A stretch of 64,000 nt of DNA from assembly GCA_030674185.1 (NCBI GenBank), contig CM060308.1:41335357-41399356 (forward strand), given 5' to 3'. Under the pieces are notes generated by a model. It ran no database searches. It saw only the letters and a program-made list of their open reading frames with translations, and was not told the origin of the DNA. Positions 1 to 10,823 of this stretch are shown in pieces. Position numbers and translations under genes: made by a program. Origin of the DNA: Monoplex corrugatus. Taxonomy: Eukaryota; Mollusca; Gastropoda; Littorinimorpha; Ranellidae. Each line of letters begins with the position of its first letter. The stretch's first letter is position 1.

Positions 1-560
1 TAGCACTGATGTTCGTTTGAAGAACTCCTAGTGAACGCTATACTCATGAACGTCTTCTGACTCGCCGCCGGATGGTAAACAGAACACGTTGGCCTAATGG
101 GGATTGCCTCCCATTTTCTAGTGCGAGTTATCTGTCTTGTGTCCATGTCGTCTGTTTCTGTTTGCGTGTCAAGTCTGTGGTGTTTGTTGATGAGATGGGA
201 GACTGAAAGGTTTGGAACCTGGTTCAATTTAATGAAGTGTTAAGTCACGGAGTGTCTATTTCTTTATACAAAGCGCAACGTTGAAAATTAGCATATGTAA
301 AAATGCTATCTCCTTTCTTTTCTTTCTTCAAGTCACGTTTTTCTTTCATTGCTTGAATACTTTCATATGATTTTGTTTTTTGATAGATAGCGTATACTTA
401 TGTTTAGACTGTTTTGATAGATCGTGTATACTTATGTTCAGACTGTGACATCACCTGATTATGAAAGAAGTACATAGGCCTATATGCACTAAGGAAACTT
501 TTTTTTATCGCCGTTTACGTGATCAGGCCATACTTGATGATGAGTGTGGCTTTATTCCTT
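1..560. other. Unassigned low-repeat sequence
   Basis: AT-leaning sequence with no credible open frame, RNA gene or repeat match to the rest of the window. A short local duplication of the type gatagat...gtatacttatgtt...agactgt occurs around 380-450. No function can be assigned. Confidence 0.4.
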
Positions 561-572
561 CCTGTTCCTGCC

Positions 573-650
573 TACATACACACACACACACACACACACC
601 CGTCTAATATTTCTCATAGTGAACAGACGTTAAATCAAAGAACGACAACG

Positions 651-731
<81 letters not shown>
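573..731. repeat. (AC)n microsatellites
   Basis: Two AC/CA arrays (573-599 and 653-731) separated by about 55 bp of non-repetitive sequence. Both strands give long Thr-His or Cys-Val open frames here; these are translated dinucleotide repeat, not genes. Confidence 0.95.
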
Positions 732-895
732 CAACACCTCTCGAGTCCATCCATCCATCCACACAGATAAAATGACATGGACACACAGACCGCACCGCAA
801 TTCGTTTTCCTAACGCGAGACCCGGTGGAACGTGCAATTACAGATGGTGACAAAATGAACCGAGCAGTGACCATAGACTTGTAGAACGCCCGGAA

Positions 896-970
896 TTCTC
901 TCTCTTCTCTCTCTCTCTCTCCCTCCCTCCCCCCCCCCCTCTCTCTCGTTCTTTCTTTCTCTCCCTCCTT
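896..970. repeat. CT-rich tract
   Basis: Polypyrimidine tract of imperfect (CT)n, CCCT and a C run. The flanks 731-895 and 971-1214 show no recognised feature. Confidence 0.85.
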
Positions 971-1214
971 TCTATCTCAACGCTTTATTGGCAGAAAAGT
1001 ATCAGGTGGCATGACTGTTTGAGGCGAGGCAGCAACAGGACACACTCTACAGCGTTAAACGCTGGCTTTGAACTCGAACCGCTCCAAGCCTAATTAGCAC
1101 GATGGCGTGACGATAGGAGGGAACACCAAAGGACTTTGGGGGGACACCAAGGTGAGATTGGTACCGGGGACTTTAACCGCAGGGGCCTGTCCAGTTGCAC
1201 AATGTGGACAGTAC

Positions 1215-1324
1215 TTAACCCTTTGACTCCCTGAACCTACCAGCTCCCAATCCTTTGGCTCCCGCAGCCCATCTAGCAGTTTCCGCTAGCTTCCTGTGGA
1301 TAAGCTGAGAGTCAAAGGGGTTAA
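1215..1324. mobile_element. TTAA-flanked palindromic MITE, copy M1 (short, diverged)
   Basis: The segment begins TTAACCCTTTGACTCC and ends with the inverted form GAGTCAAAGGGGTTAA, so the ends are inverted repeats next to TTAA. Internally it carries the family words CCAGCTCCC and GCTAGCTTCCTG in degraded form. At 110 bp it is shorter than the 193-194 bp full copies (M2, M3, M6) and has lost the perfect inner palindrome. TTAA target duplication plus CCC/GGG termini is typical of piggyBac-superfamily MITEs; the assignment is inference because no transposase is present. Confidence 0.75.
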
Positions 1325-1499
1325 TTAATGACAAGGTCTACGGCTGAAGCTGTTATCAGAAGGCAAGGCAGTTTACCACCAGGAGGCTTCGGTTTGTCAA
1401 ACGCCGCTAGCACTCATGTGGAACGATTGCGTGAGTTTCTGCAATTGACTGAAGTCCTACAGCTATTTTCCCTAATCAGCCTCACTGAACTCTTCGTCA

Positions 1500-1720
1500 C
1501 AACTTTCGTTCATAAAGGAAGATGATGAAAAGTCATTTTGGGGCCCAAAGTTTGTGTTTTGATAGACGATCAAACAGAAATCAGAAACACACGAAAATAG
1601 AATGAGAGCGCTTATCTGATTAACGAAATATGACAGGCACAAATTGTTGGCCAACTGGCCTTTGTCAAGCGTACACGAAAGACGAAAAGAAACAAATTCA
1701 CTAGATTTAGGATTCAATAT
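1500..1720 (-). mobile_element. Family D repeat, copy D1
   Basis: Contains ggccaactggcctttgtc, the family D core (a GGCCAGTTGGCC-like palindrome followed by CTTTGTCAAGCG in this orientation), and the arm words cagaaacacacgaaaat near 1583. Related copies lie near 4.4, 27.7, 58.2 and 60.7 kb. No coding capacity is visible. Boundaries are approximate. Confidence 0.55.
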
Positions 1721-1763
1721 ATATATATTATATAAAAAATAAATGCCCACAAATAATTCATAT

Positions 1764-1786
1764 TATATATATATACATATATATAG

Positions 1787-1846
<60 letters not shown>

Positions 1847-1854
1847 GAGAGAGC
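1764..1854. repeat. (TA)n followed by (GA)n
   Basis: TA-rich array running into a GA array. The arrangement TA then GA is repeated at 1967-2145. Confidence 0.9.
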
Positions 1855-1965
1855 TAACTTCCCATGATGTTTTGTTCGAACTTTAGCTGATGATTAGCTT
1901 TCTAACAGGATTACCGAGGCGCTGTGGCATGGTGTGAAGAAAATTTCCACCACATGCTGAAATGT

Positions 1966-2148
<183 letters not shown>

Positions 2149-2319
2149 TCCCCATCTCGTACGTAACGGTAACAAACTTGTTCTTTGTTTAGAGATACTC
2201 GTAATAATGATATAATAATAATGGTTAGGGATCTCGATCCAGTCACCAGAGAGGATGTAGGAGACATGGAATCTTGTAATAAATATAATGGGTCAATCAA
2301 AATGATTAATTCCGCTGTG

Positions 2320-2321
<2 letters not shown>

Positions 2322-2398
<77 letters not shown>
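2322..2398. repeat. (AC)n microsatellite
   Basis: About 38 AC units without interruption. The flanks (2147-2321, 2399-2927) show no gene; a C-run hairpin-like stretch lies near 2578-2600. Confidence 0.95.
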
Positions 2399-2400
<2 letters not shown>

Positions 2401-2937
2401 CATTTTTGTGTAAAAGCACACGTGTGAATCGACGTTAAAAGAAGTAACGGAATGAACAAGAAAGACCGATAAACGGCGTCTCAGTCAACTGCGCTTAAAA
2501 AAAGGATCTGAAAGCCAGGCCGATTTGTGGGCTGCTTCATTTCATGCCGCTTCCTAGTCCGCTGCTTAACTCCCCCGACCCCCACCCCCCCCCCCCACCT
2601 CCCGCCCAAAAAAGTATAATGGGGAGTGCAGAATCCTAAGCAAATGACTGCCAACGGAGGGCGACTTAATAGAAATAAAGCGTGGGATACGCCGGTTTGC
2701 AGTTGTCCCACTATGACTCAAACTGAAATAGCTTTGCATTGCTCTGTTTTTGTCTTGTACACACGTTAAAAAATTTTTTCACTCACATCGAAAGTAGAAT
2801 CTAGTTATGGCATACTGTCATTCTTCAATAAAAGAAACGACCAGATCTCATGAGTAATCCAAATATCCCATTTTGAGTGCCCAGTGTTCACTCATGATTT
2901 TCAGTATGTCTGTGTGCTTGTTCGCGTACATGTGCTT

Positions 2938-3548
2938 CTCCACGTGGAGATGCCAGGGGCTCCTTCAGTATAAACAGTATCCCCACCTTCTGGAAATTCT
3001 GTACTAGAGTAAAAAGCCTCTTTTCTGTCACTCTCTTTGTTTCTGCCTTGTTCTTTTGCTTTCTGTCATTTCTTCCTATTAGTTTCTGCCTTAATGGTCC
3101 ATTCATCTGTATGTGTTCGATAAAGTCTTACCTACTTTTTCTTGGGGTTGATAACTGGGTACATGTACTATGTAATTTTGCTCTAGATGAGATATGCAGA
3201 AGCAATTTTGGGTAATTTATGGTCGTTTTGATATATGTTTTGGTGTCTTTAGATATACTTAAATTTGTATTCAGGTTTTTTTTTTTAAATCCCCTGTGCG
3301 ATAAACTGGACGGAGTGGTCAACGCCAGGGGCGTGTCCTTAGATTATGGCGCGTGCGCGAATAATAAATAAATATATACAATATTTAAGCGCAAATCTGA
3401 AAAATCAATCTAAGCGCATTGACATGTGTATTTAATTTTCTTTTCTTTTTTTTTCTGTTGAAGTTTTGTATGTTTTGAAACGGTCATAGCCCTGATATGG
3501 CTCTACGCAGTCGGCTGGGCTTTAAACACCAATAACAATAACAACAAC
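2938..3548 (-). mobile_element. Family E retroposon, copy E1, full length
   Basis: Read on the minus strand as written in the window's plus copies, it shares the whole of family E: a CACGTGGAGATGCCAGGGGC end, the GGTGGGGATACT word, and the AGCCCTGATATGGCTCTACG tail ending in AACAATAACAA. An 8-bp near-perfect duplication flanks it: ATGTGCTT at 2930-2937 and ACGTGCTT at 3549-3556. A 55-codon open stretch occurs in it and in three sister copies, but it is unlikely to be a gene because the copies are diverged and the frame lacks any known domain. Element 3' tail points to higher coordinates. Confidence 0.85.
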
Positions 3549-3556
3549 ACGTGCTT

Positions 3557-4240
3557 GAGCGTGGGTTTACGCGTTCCATCGTGTAGACCATCGCAACAAG
3601 GACCGACAAACAAGGAGGACATCACCGAGATAAAGACTTACCCGTTCCAAGTCTGACCAGGCACACACACGCCATGTAGTCGATGGTGTAAGGCAAACGA
3701 TAGCTGGTTCGTTCCTATCTGAACTTTTGATTGCCCGAGCGCGAAAAGAGTTCTAATCAACACCAACCTCGACGCCTGATTTTCACAGCATTGTGCCCAT
3801 TGTGTTCAGCAATCTGCTTGAACTGTGCTCTTCCCGTCCCAAACAGGAATTGTACATATCGGATCTTTGATGCGACAATGTCACGTGCAAGTGTTGCTGA
3901 CTGTCACGCTCACACCTCGCGACACACTGGACTCTAAAAAGGCCCAAAGCAAAAGTAAATTTTAATACCAGTTTCGCATGCAGTAGTAAAGCTTATGTCT
4001 CCCAGTACGACGTTCATTGTTACAAGTCAGTAGGCAAGTAGCCATTTAACTTTGAAACCGCTGGTAACGTCGTTGACTTAACGACAACATTGTTTATTAC
4101 GTTTTGACGTTTACTTACTCAGATCACAACCTTCATACCGCACTGGATTCAAAGGTCTACAGCAACAATAGACTTCACTATCACACGTAGCTCTACGCAT
4201 CTCCTCAAGCCTATGTATCCAGTATGAGAAGTTCGTTCGT
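3557..4240. other. Unassigned sequence
   Basis: No open frame with recognisable domain, no tRNA-like fold, no repeat match. Two small open frames (3731-3937 plus, 4111-4293 minus) have no support beyond length. Confidence 0.4.
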
Positions 4241-4382
4241 AAGCGTACACAAAGGATAACAAAGAAGAAATTCACAAAATTTAGGGAGGACACAGCAAGA
4301 CTTTCATGGTGTTTCGTGGAAAAGGTTGTTTCTCCCTTTAAATTTTGTGTATTTCTTCTTTGTTATCCTTTGTGTACGCTTG
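4241..4382. repeat. Imperfect inverted repeat, about 50-bp arms
   Basis: The arm at about 4241-4292 (containing cgtacacaaaggataacaaa) is the reverse complement of the arm at about 4331-4382 (containing tttgttatcctttgtgtacg), roughly 47 of 50 positions by eye, with a loop of about 38 bp. It lies at the left end of family D copy D2, whose core ggcaaagccagctggccg follows directly. Confidence 0.8.
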
Positions 4383-4480
4383 GCAAAGCCAGCTGGCCGA
4401 AAATTTGTCCCCGTCTTGTCTTGTTATATATTAAAAACGCGTATTGATTCAATTTTTGTGCTTTTGTGGTTTCCACGTGA
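4310..4480 (+). mobile_element. Family D repeat, copy D2
   Basis: Contains cttggcaaagccagctggcc, gtcttgtcttgtta and aaacgcgtattgattcaatt in the order seen in copies D3 (27.7 kb) and D5 (60.7 kb). Non-coding. It overlaps the inverted repeat at 4241-4382, which may be its terminal structure. Confidence 0.55.
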
Positions 4481-4528
4481 CAATGATCACTTCCGCTAGC
4501 ATTACTTCCTCTGGTGCGCTAGACTGAT

Positions 4529-5112
4529 TGTTGTTATTGTTACTTTTTTCTAAAGCCCAGTCGACTGAGTAGAGCTATATTAGGGCTATAACCTCTTCAA
4601 AACATACAAAACTTAAGGGGGGGGGGGGGGTAAGAAAATGAAGTACACATATCAATGCATTCGCGCCATAATCTAAGGACATGCCCCTGGCGTTGACCAC
4701 TCCGTCCAATTTATCGCGCAGGGGATTTAAAAACATACCCGAATACAAATTTAAACATAACTAAGGACACTAAAACGTGTATAAAAACGGGCCTGCATTA
4801 CCCGAAATTGCTCCGCATATCTCATTTCCCTAGAACCAAATTTGCACTTAATACATGTACACAATTATCAATCCTGAGAAAAAGTACGTAAGACTTCATC
4901 GAACACACACAGGTGAATGGACCAGCAAGGCAGAAATTGATAGGAAGAAATGACAGAAAGCAAAGGAAGAAGGCAGTAACAAAGAGAATGACAGAAAAGA
5001 GGAAAATTCTTGCACGGAATTTCCAGAAGGTGGGGATACAATGTATACCGAAAAAGCCCCTGGCATCCCCACGGGGTGGTGGTGGTGGTGCTAGACTGGG
5101 GGGGCGGGGGGG
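4529..5112 (-). mobile_element. Family E retroposon, copy E2, full length
   Basis: Tail (TTGTTATTGTTA in the plus reading) at the low end, then the shared body with gcccagtcgactgagtagag and ctggcgttgaccactccgtc, ending at gcatccccacgggg plus a G/T-rich stretch. A perfect 13-bp target duplication GCGCTAGACTGAT flanks it (4516-4528 and 5113-5125). The element therefore reads on the minus strand. A poly-G run at 4617-4631 interrupts the tail region. Confidence 0.9.
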
Positions 5113-5204
5113 GCGCTAGACTGATAGGGGACACTAAAGCAACAACAAAAGTCAAAGCAGCAACCACAAACCCCTGTGGCCACAACTATTCTTAACTACC
5201 TAGT

Positions 5205-5345
5205 TTTGGTTTCAATACCGCACCAGCACATAGGGTTTTGTGCAGCCCCAAGGAGTCTGCTAAATTATTACAGGCAGATTTGAATGGAGCGCTCACTGAA
5301 TTGTCTGAATGCAATGAATCCGGCTCGAACAAACTCTAGACTTCT
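5205..5345 (+). mobile_element. SINE A, 3' fragment
   Basis: Matches the SINE A body from gcacatagggttttgtgcag through aaggagtctgc to cgaacaaactctagacttc. The tRNA-like head is missing. Two further SINE A copies lie within 1.6 kb, in both orientations. Confidence 0.75.
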
Positions 5346-5457
5346 GTTTTTTAAATGAAACCTATGTTTTACCCTATACATGAACCGTGTTTGGCATTAT
5401 TTGTATGCATGGACAAGACAAAAGAACTCAGTGGACCGTTAAGGGCAACAACACTTA

Positions 5458-5621
5458 AACTAGGGAGAAAATATTAGTTTTTGCAGAATAGATGGAGACA
5501 GAAAGGGTAGGAGATACACTTGCAGCGACAAAAGATTAGATTCGCTTGGAGGGCCACGATCGCCTGCGCCATGCGCATGGCATATGATAATGAGATGATG
5601 ATATGATGATGATGATGATGA
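5458..5621 (+). mobile_element. RTE-A LINE, 3' terminal fragment (copy 1)
   Basis: Aligns by eye to the last part of RTE-A: tagggagaaaatatt, the acttgcagcgaca word, tggagggccacgatcgcc and gccatgcgcatggc, followed by a GATGAT-rich tail (5586-5621). In intact copies this region encodes the end of the LINE protein with the words REKMLDG and WRAMIANAM. Here the frame is broken, and most of the element is missing at the 5' side, as usual for LINE insertion. Confidence 0.75.
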
Positions 5622-5679
5622 CGTAGGCTATCTACAGAGCAGTCTTAACTTATTTATCAATGAACTTTACGGCGTCTTC

Positions 5680-6115
5680 AACTTAAAAAAAAAAAATTGT
5701 GTGAATGAATCCAGTCACATCCAATGCAGTTTTTGAACGGCGAATCAAAGCACATTTCAATCATATGTATCAATATCTGACATTCGAAGTATGAAGTTTG
5801 GAGTTTGTTCGAGAAGTATTCATTGCGCTTGGGCAATTTCTTATGCGCTCCACCCAAATCTGCTGTCAGTAATGTAACAGACTTCTTGATCCTGCACAAA
5901 GCCGTATGCACAGGCAATGTCTTGAAATAGGGAGCGAGGAGGGAGAAGAAGGAACCCACGAAATGCTAAGTGTGAAACGCTAAGTTGACATCACAAAATG
6001 GTTGAGGCATACAGATGGGCAGCAAACAGGTCAGTTTTTATGTTGCGGGCTGGGTTTGAACTCTAGGCATCAGACCTCAAATCCATGGCTCTATCAGAAG
6101 AACCAACCAGCCCGA
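5680..6115 (-). mobile_element. SINE A, nearly full length with tRNA-like head
   Basis: On the minus strand: tRNA-like head with A-box-like tctgatagagccatgg and B-box-like agagttcaaacccagccc (about 6115-6040), then aacataaaaactgacctgtt, then the body to cgaacaaactccaaacttca near 5795. Head and body order matches copies at 6525, 15530, 30455, 45700 and 52503. Transcription of such elements by RNA polymerase III is known for tRNA-derived SINEs; activity here is not shown. Confidence 0.85.
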
Positions 6116-6439
6116 CATGCATCGGAACACAACGAGATGAACATCTGGGTGGATCCATAGGAACCACTTCACACACCAATGAAACTCCGCCAACTTGCTT
6201 GGCTTGGTCGTGCCATCCGCTTTGACGCACTGTCCAAGACCATCCTTCAGGATAGCCTGGAAGAAAGCATCGCGGAGGTCGATAGAGGAACAGCTGGGTG
6301 GCACATACGAAGACTGGACTAAGCTGAGTATGCATGAACTGATTACTATAGCATCCGAGAGACATGAGTACTAGATCCTGTTTCAATGCTGCCTTGTCTC
6401 ATCTCCACCCCCTCCATACCCAACATGCACATTGATTAT

Positions 6440-6530
6440 AAACGCCGGCTGTTTTCTTTTTCTTTTCTTTGTTTTTTTTCTTTCCTTTTTTTCTTTCTTT
6501 CTTTCCCTCTTCCTTTTTTCTCTCTTTTTG
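6440..6530. repeat. T-rich tract (TTTC)n
   Basis: Poorly ordered T/C-rich tract directly upstream of a SINE A head; a similar T-rich stretch precedes the SINE A at 30455. Confidence 0.8.
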
Positions 6531-6850
6531 GATAGAGCTGCAGACTCAAGATTTTTGATGTCTCGAGTTCAGTCCCAGTCCGAAGCATAAAAACTGGCTA
6601 TATTCGCTGCCCACCTTTTTAATGCTTCGACCATTCTGGTGGTGTCTGCTTAGTGTTTTATAGGTCCCTTCATCCACCTCCCCATTTCAAGACCTGGGCA
6701 GCTCATAGGGGTTTGCACAGGCTCAAGGAGTCTGCCAGAAAACTGCTGGTAAATTTAGGTGAAGCGTGTACGGAATTGTCCGAGTGCGATGATGAATCCC
6801 TCGAACAAATCACTAGATCTAATTACAAACTACTAAATGATAATGGTGCA
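6525..6850 (+). mobile_element. SINE A, full length (empty site for the TTAA MITE)
   Basis: Head ggatagagctgcagactcaa, B-box-like gagttcagtcccagtcc, then cataaaaactggc, then cgctgcccacctttttaatg and the body to cctcgaacaaatcactagat. The TTAATGC word at about 6619 is uninterrupted here, whereas the copy at 30.5 kb carries a MITE at the same place. No protein is encoded. Confidence 0.85.
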
Positions 6851-6899
6851 TCGGAACGGTTATCCAATGAACAGACGAGACACAATGTGTAATCCTTAT

Positions 6900-7350
6900 C
6901 CCAATCCTGAATAATGCTTCAACTGACTGGTAAGCATCGCATGCTGGAGTTAAACGGAATTTACTGAATATAACCGGAGAGTATACAGAATAGTCTGATG
7001 TAAACTACGTTTATTTTTATGTCGTTAAATTTCATTCAGAAATGACTCCCAAAGACTAAAATCATAGAACGTGCCTACGTCGTTAAATTTTACAGGTCTT
7101 GTTATTGTTCCTTTAGCTGTTACAAATACCCTTGCTATTTTATCTGTTCCGAGGATGTCATTGTCATAAGGATATCTGCAATGCAAGACGAGACAGTTCA
7201 CAACAGGCCGTGTAGGTTTCAAGTACACGCTGTGGGTACGGTATACGGTATATTGAACTCTTAAGTGGACTGCTGCCTCTAATAGTGATAATACAAGAGG
7301 ACATGGGTCTCGGAAATAGTGAAAGCAAAGCAAAGAGGCTGACAGACAGA
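6900..7350. other. Unassigned sequence
   Basis: AT-leaning DNA with no recognisable coding or RNA feature. The minus-strand 208-codon frame across 7025-7651 is mostly translated GA/CT repeat. Confidence 0.4.
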
Positions 7351-7351
7351 C

Positions 7352-7354
7352 AGA

Positions 7355-7420
<66 letters not shown>

Positions 7421-7427
7421 AGAGCAC
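7352..7427. repeat. (GA)n microsatellite
   Basis: Nearly pure GA array of about 76 bp with one GGAG interruption. Confidence 0.95.
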
Positions 7428-7546
7428 ATTCTCTCCCAGCCTCTTTGGGTGTAAACTCTTACAAAAGCGAACCTCCGAACAACACAATAAGGCAGTTGCT
7501 GTAACATGACACGGTTTTGACCTATCGTAGTCAAGCCCTGACTAGA

Positions 7547-7646
7547 CTCTCTCTGTCTGTGTCTCTGTCTGTCTGTCTCTGTCTCTGTCTGTCTGTCTCT
7601 GTCTGCCTGTCTCTGTCTGTCTGTCTGTCTCTCTCTCTGTTTGTGT
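7547..7646. repeat. (TCTG)n / (TC)n array
   Basis: Imperfect TCTG tetranucleotide array with TC interruptions. Confidence 0.92.
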
Positions 7647-7717
7647 CTCACCTGACCTCAATCAAGAATTTCATCTTTCCTTCTTGAGATTGGAAAAATA
7701 TAAACCACGAGGCCAAT

Positions 7718-7799
7718 ACAACAACAACAACAACAACAACAACAATATAACGATGATGATGATGATAATGATGATAATAATGATGATGATAACGATGAC

Positions 7800-7834
<35 letters not shown>

Positions 7835-7846
7835 TAATAATAATCA
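7718..7846. repeat. (AAC)n-(ATG)n-(AAT)n trinucleotide array
   Basis: Three adjoining trinucleotide blocks. The AAT block joins a GGCGCC-type LINE/SINE 3' end (7800-7915), so it may have begun as that element's tail. Confidence 0.92.
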
Positions 7847-7915
7847 CATTTGTAAGGCGCCACATATTAATATCAGAATCAAACCAAAGCGCGCTCTCTC
7901 TCGTCATTCACCGAA
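7830..7915 (-). mobile_element. Possible LINE/SINE 3' end with (ATT)n tail
   Basis: On the minus strand the sequence reads ...tatgtggcgccttacaaatg then tgattattattatt. This layout, a GGCGCC or GCGCTATATAAA word followed by (ATT)n, also occurs at 62171-62235 and near 24427 in the window and is common at 3' ends of L2/CR1-type retroposons. Only the terminus is visible. Confidence 0.45.
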
Positions 7916-8335
7916 TCGATCACTCAACAACGGCCCAAACTCCAGGGAACAAAGCACACGCAAACTGGAAGGTGGAGGACAGGAGGGGGGGAGTGGGGTT
8001 AACATCGCTTGAAGCCGCGACGGCAGTGGCCAAATTGGTCATTGCCCCGTGTGTTGCCTCGACTGTTATTTTCAAAAACTCCAAGCGTTTAGGCCCTTGT
8101 TTCCTTGCTGCATTCACACACACAATAAGACAGTTATTTTTATTTTTATTTTTTTAGGATTATCACAGAAATGACTCACTTCACCCAAAATCCATCCCGT
8201 GACAGATGGTGGAGAAACATCCCCCCGTGATAGGATCATCGCACTCAGGGAGGTTACCTTTGAGCTCACCTTTTTTTCCCCGTACCATTTTCTACGCCAC
8301 ATTAATGGCCGCAGAAGCCGGCACAGTTTTTATAC
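7916..8335. other. Unassigned sequence
   Basis: No supported gene. The plus frame 7684-8157 consists mostly of translated trinucleotide repeat followed by ordinary sequence. Confidence 0.35.
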
Positions 8336-8337
8336 TG

Positions 8338-8718
8338 TGATGATGATGATGTCGATGAGGATGATAATCATGATGCTACAGAGTTCCATCTAGGACTGAG
8401 ACTGCGTGACAGGGCTGAACTCTACGCTTACTATCATAATATATCCTGGCGTCAACCAGATCAGAGAGATACTGATACTGCGATACTGGTCAGAAGATTT
8501 GAGCAACACCCTCAATGACGCATCCGTGAAGTGGATGAGACTCGACTGTGTGGTTCCAGTCTTCTCAGTGAACCCATAGCACGTCCAACTCTGGGTAGGA
8601 GCCGGCTAGAGCCGTAACATCCCACGATGATTTTTGATGGTACTGATGGGGATTCGAACCCACAACCTTCCAGTCGGTAGTCTGTTGTGCTAACCCACTA
8701 CACCACGGCGACTGGTTA
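8338..8718 (-). mobile_element. SINE B, full length with tRNA-like head
   Basis: Minus strand: head gccgtggtgtagtgggttag with a B-box ggttgtgggttcgaatcccc (about 8715-8645), followed by a body with the words ctgggttcact, atccacttcacgg and cctggcgtcaacc-type sequence read in reverse, and an ATG/ATC-rich tail at 8338-8375. The body recurs at 51005-51245 and the head at 60265. tRNAscan would likely call the head a pseudogene. Confidence 0.8.
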
Positions 8719-8719
8719 C

Positions 8720-9176
8720 TAAGACAGTTATAACACGTCAATGCGTGCTGCTAATTTTTCAGTACCAAATCAAAAAGAAACCACGTTAAAACGAAATGGC
8801 GGCGTGCTTTCCAAGCAAGGAACCAACACTACACGGTGACCTAAACAAAAGTGACAAGTAAACAAAATTCTTTAACAACAGATCTGACATCACCGTGAAG
8901 GGGACTGTAATCGAATGGTTAGGTCATTTGTCTTTCTGCTCGAGTACATGTGGTGGTGGCTATAGAATGGATATTTTTCCCATCTAGCAGTTTAACTTAT
9001 CTGCAGACCTGTTAGTGCCTGAGTACAATTCAACGGTTTGTATATGCAAACAAAAACATCAAATGCCTACATTAAAGACCATATATGCATGTCATTTTCC
9101 GTGGCGTATGGAAACACGAAAACACCAAGCATGCAAACCTCTAAAAGTGGAGTATGATTACTTTAATGCTCGGGAA
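8720..9176. other. Unassigned sequence
   Basis: No credible gene or RNA. Nothing repeats elsewhere in the window as far as I can see. Confidence 0.4.
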
Positions 9177-9242
9177 ACAACAACAACAACAACAACGACG
9201 ACGACGACGATGACGACGACAGCAACAACAACAACAACAACG
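9177..9242. repeat. (AAC)n/(ACG)n trinucleotide array
   Basis: CAA and ACG trinucleotide blocks; gives a Thr-rich artefact frame. Confidence 0.93.
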
Positions 9243-9755
9243 CAGCCATACGTGTAAAAATCCACTCCTATATTCGAATGCATGCGGGAGATGCAGCCTA
9301 CAAACAAATAAAAGAAACAGTGAAGTGGACAGGTTTTTCTAGTAAAATCATTCTAAACAGCATGAAGCATGAAATTACAAGAAAACAACCCACAGTATTT
9401 AATTCAGTAGTTTGAAAGAAGCAGACTTTCGTTGCCAGCTCACAAGGACCTACTACACATCAACTGAATTGCCACCAGCTCGTAAACCGCCCAAATATTA
9501 ACCCTTACATGTCACGGGTGATTTACAGCCTTTCAGAAACTGAGAAAGGGCCACTGAACTGGGAGGACTGGAGACACCAGGGTCTATTACTTCAAGGGCA
9601 ATTCAACCCCTTTAAATCTGCAGAATGCGAACCGCGGGTAGTCTCTGTCTGATCACTATTATTTCCCTTGCCCATTGGGCCCTTCCGATACCTCCAACAC
9701 AGCAAACAGCCAAATGATTAAAAAAAATCAAACCTTTCTAAAAATTCTCCTTTCC
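9243..9755. other. Unassigned sequence
   Basis: Contains no open frame above the noise and no repeat shared with other parts of the window. Confidence 0.4.
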
Positions 9756-9842
9756 TATACAAACAAAACAAACAAACAGCCCCCCAAAAAAACAACAACA
9801 ACAACAAAAACAACAACAAACAAACAAACAAACAAACAAATT
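9756..9842. repeat. (CAAA)n/(CAA)n array
   Basis: Imperfect CAAA and CAA repeats with a short A run. A similar but longer CAAA array lies at 28830-28888. Confidence 0.92.
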
Positions 9843-10153
9843 ATCACAGAAAATCCAGATTTTGTACTTTTCAAGATCATTGTGTCCATGGGGAAGGATC
9901 GGATGAAATACTAGTCGATGAAAAGCGGGGACAATGATAGACTATCACGTCAGTATTGTCACAATTTCTTGAGAAAGCGCTGTTAACACAACTTCCTGAA
10001 AAAGTGTTGCTTTATGCAATTTTCCGTCCTACTGACCGTCACCTTGAAGCCTTGTCTTGTGCATTCCCGACTACTAACATTCAACACCTTTGACCTAAAT
10101 TTGGTAAAAATGTATTCTCACACAACAGCTGAGAAAATCTTGCTAATACGTCA

Positions 10154-10229
10154 CAGACAGACAGACAGACAAACAAACAGACAGACAGACAGATAGACAG
10201 CAGACAGACACACACACACACACCACTCA

Positions 10230-10265
<36 letters not shown>

Positions 10266-10312
10266 CACCACACACACACACACACACACACACTCTCTCT
10301 CTCTCTCTCTCT
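10154..10312. repeat. Compound (ACAG)n-(AC)n-(CGCA)n-(AC)n-(CT)n
   Basis: Five adjoining simple-repeat blocks including about 12 CGCA units (10229-10265). Open frames on both strands here are artefacts. Confidence 0.95.
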
Positions 10313-10812
10313 CCCTTCAAAAATGGATACTGATAAAGTCTTCTGTATTCGTTTTTCATAACAGTTTACAGGAAGAAAGCAAAGTAAGGCCGGACACATT
10401 TTTTTCTCGCAAAAACCTTTAGATGTTTCGTTTATGCGCTACTGCTGACGGCGACCCACTGTGAAAAAAAGCATATACCCTATGTTTATATTCTACAGGC
10501 TTCTTTAGCAGTTTGCTAATATTGTGGTGTCTCCGTTACTAAATGGGAAGACTGTTTCACATCAACCAAGACAGAGCTGTGTGCCTGTGACCAAAACATT
10601 TCAGCAAGGAAAGCATGGGTCTAAACTGGAGTGAGACTTGGCGTTTAACAAATGAAACATGTAGCCTAATGTTAATTTGTGACAGCGAAAAGATATTATC
10701 AAGAACCATTCAGATGTTTATGTACCCGGGTGTGGAATTAATTTTTTTCATCAAACATTTAACATGACAAAAATCCTGACTGACGTATCAATAGTGGGCA
10801 ACATGTCAAACT
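10313..10812. other. Unassigned sequence
   Basis: No recognisable feature. It forms the left flank of family E copy E3. Confidence 0.4.
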
Positions 10813-10823
10813 ATCCGTAAATT

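Noticed and set aside
2888..3106. Recurring 55-codon frame (NGP.RQK..GRNDRKQ...) in four family E copies
   Set aside because: It lies antisense to the retroposon, is disrupted in copy E3 and has no known domain; recurrence is explained by the repeat itself. A codon-substitution test on many genomic copies could reopen it.
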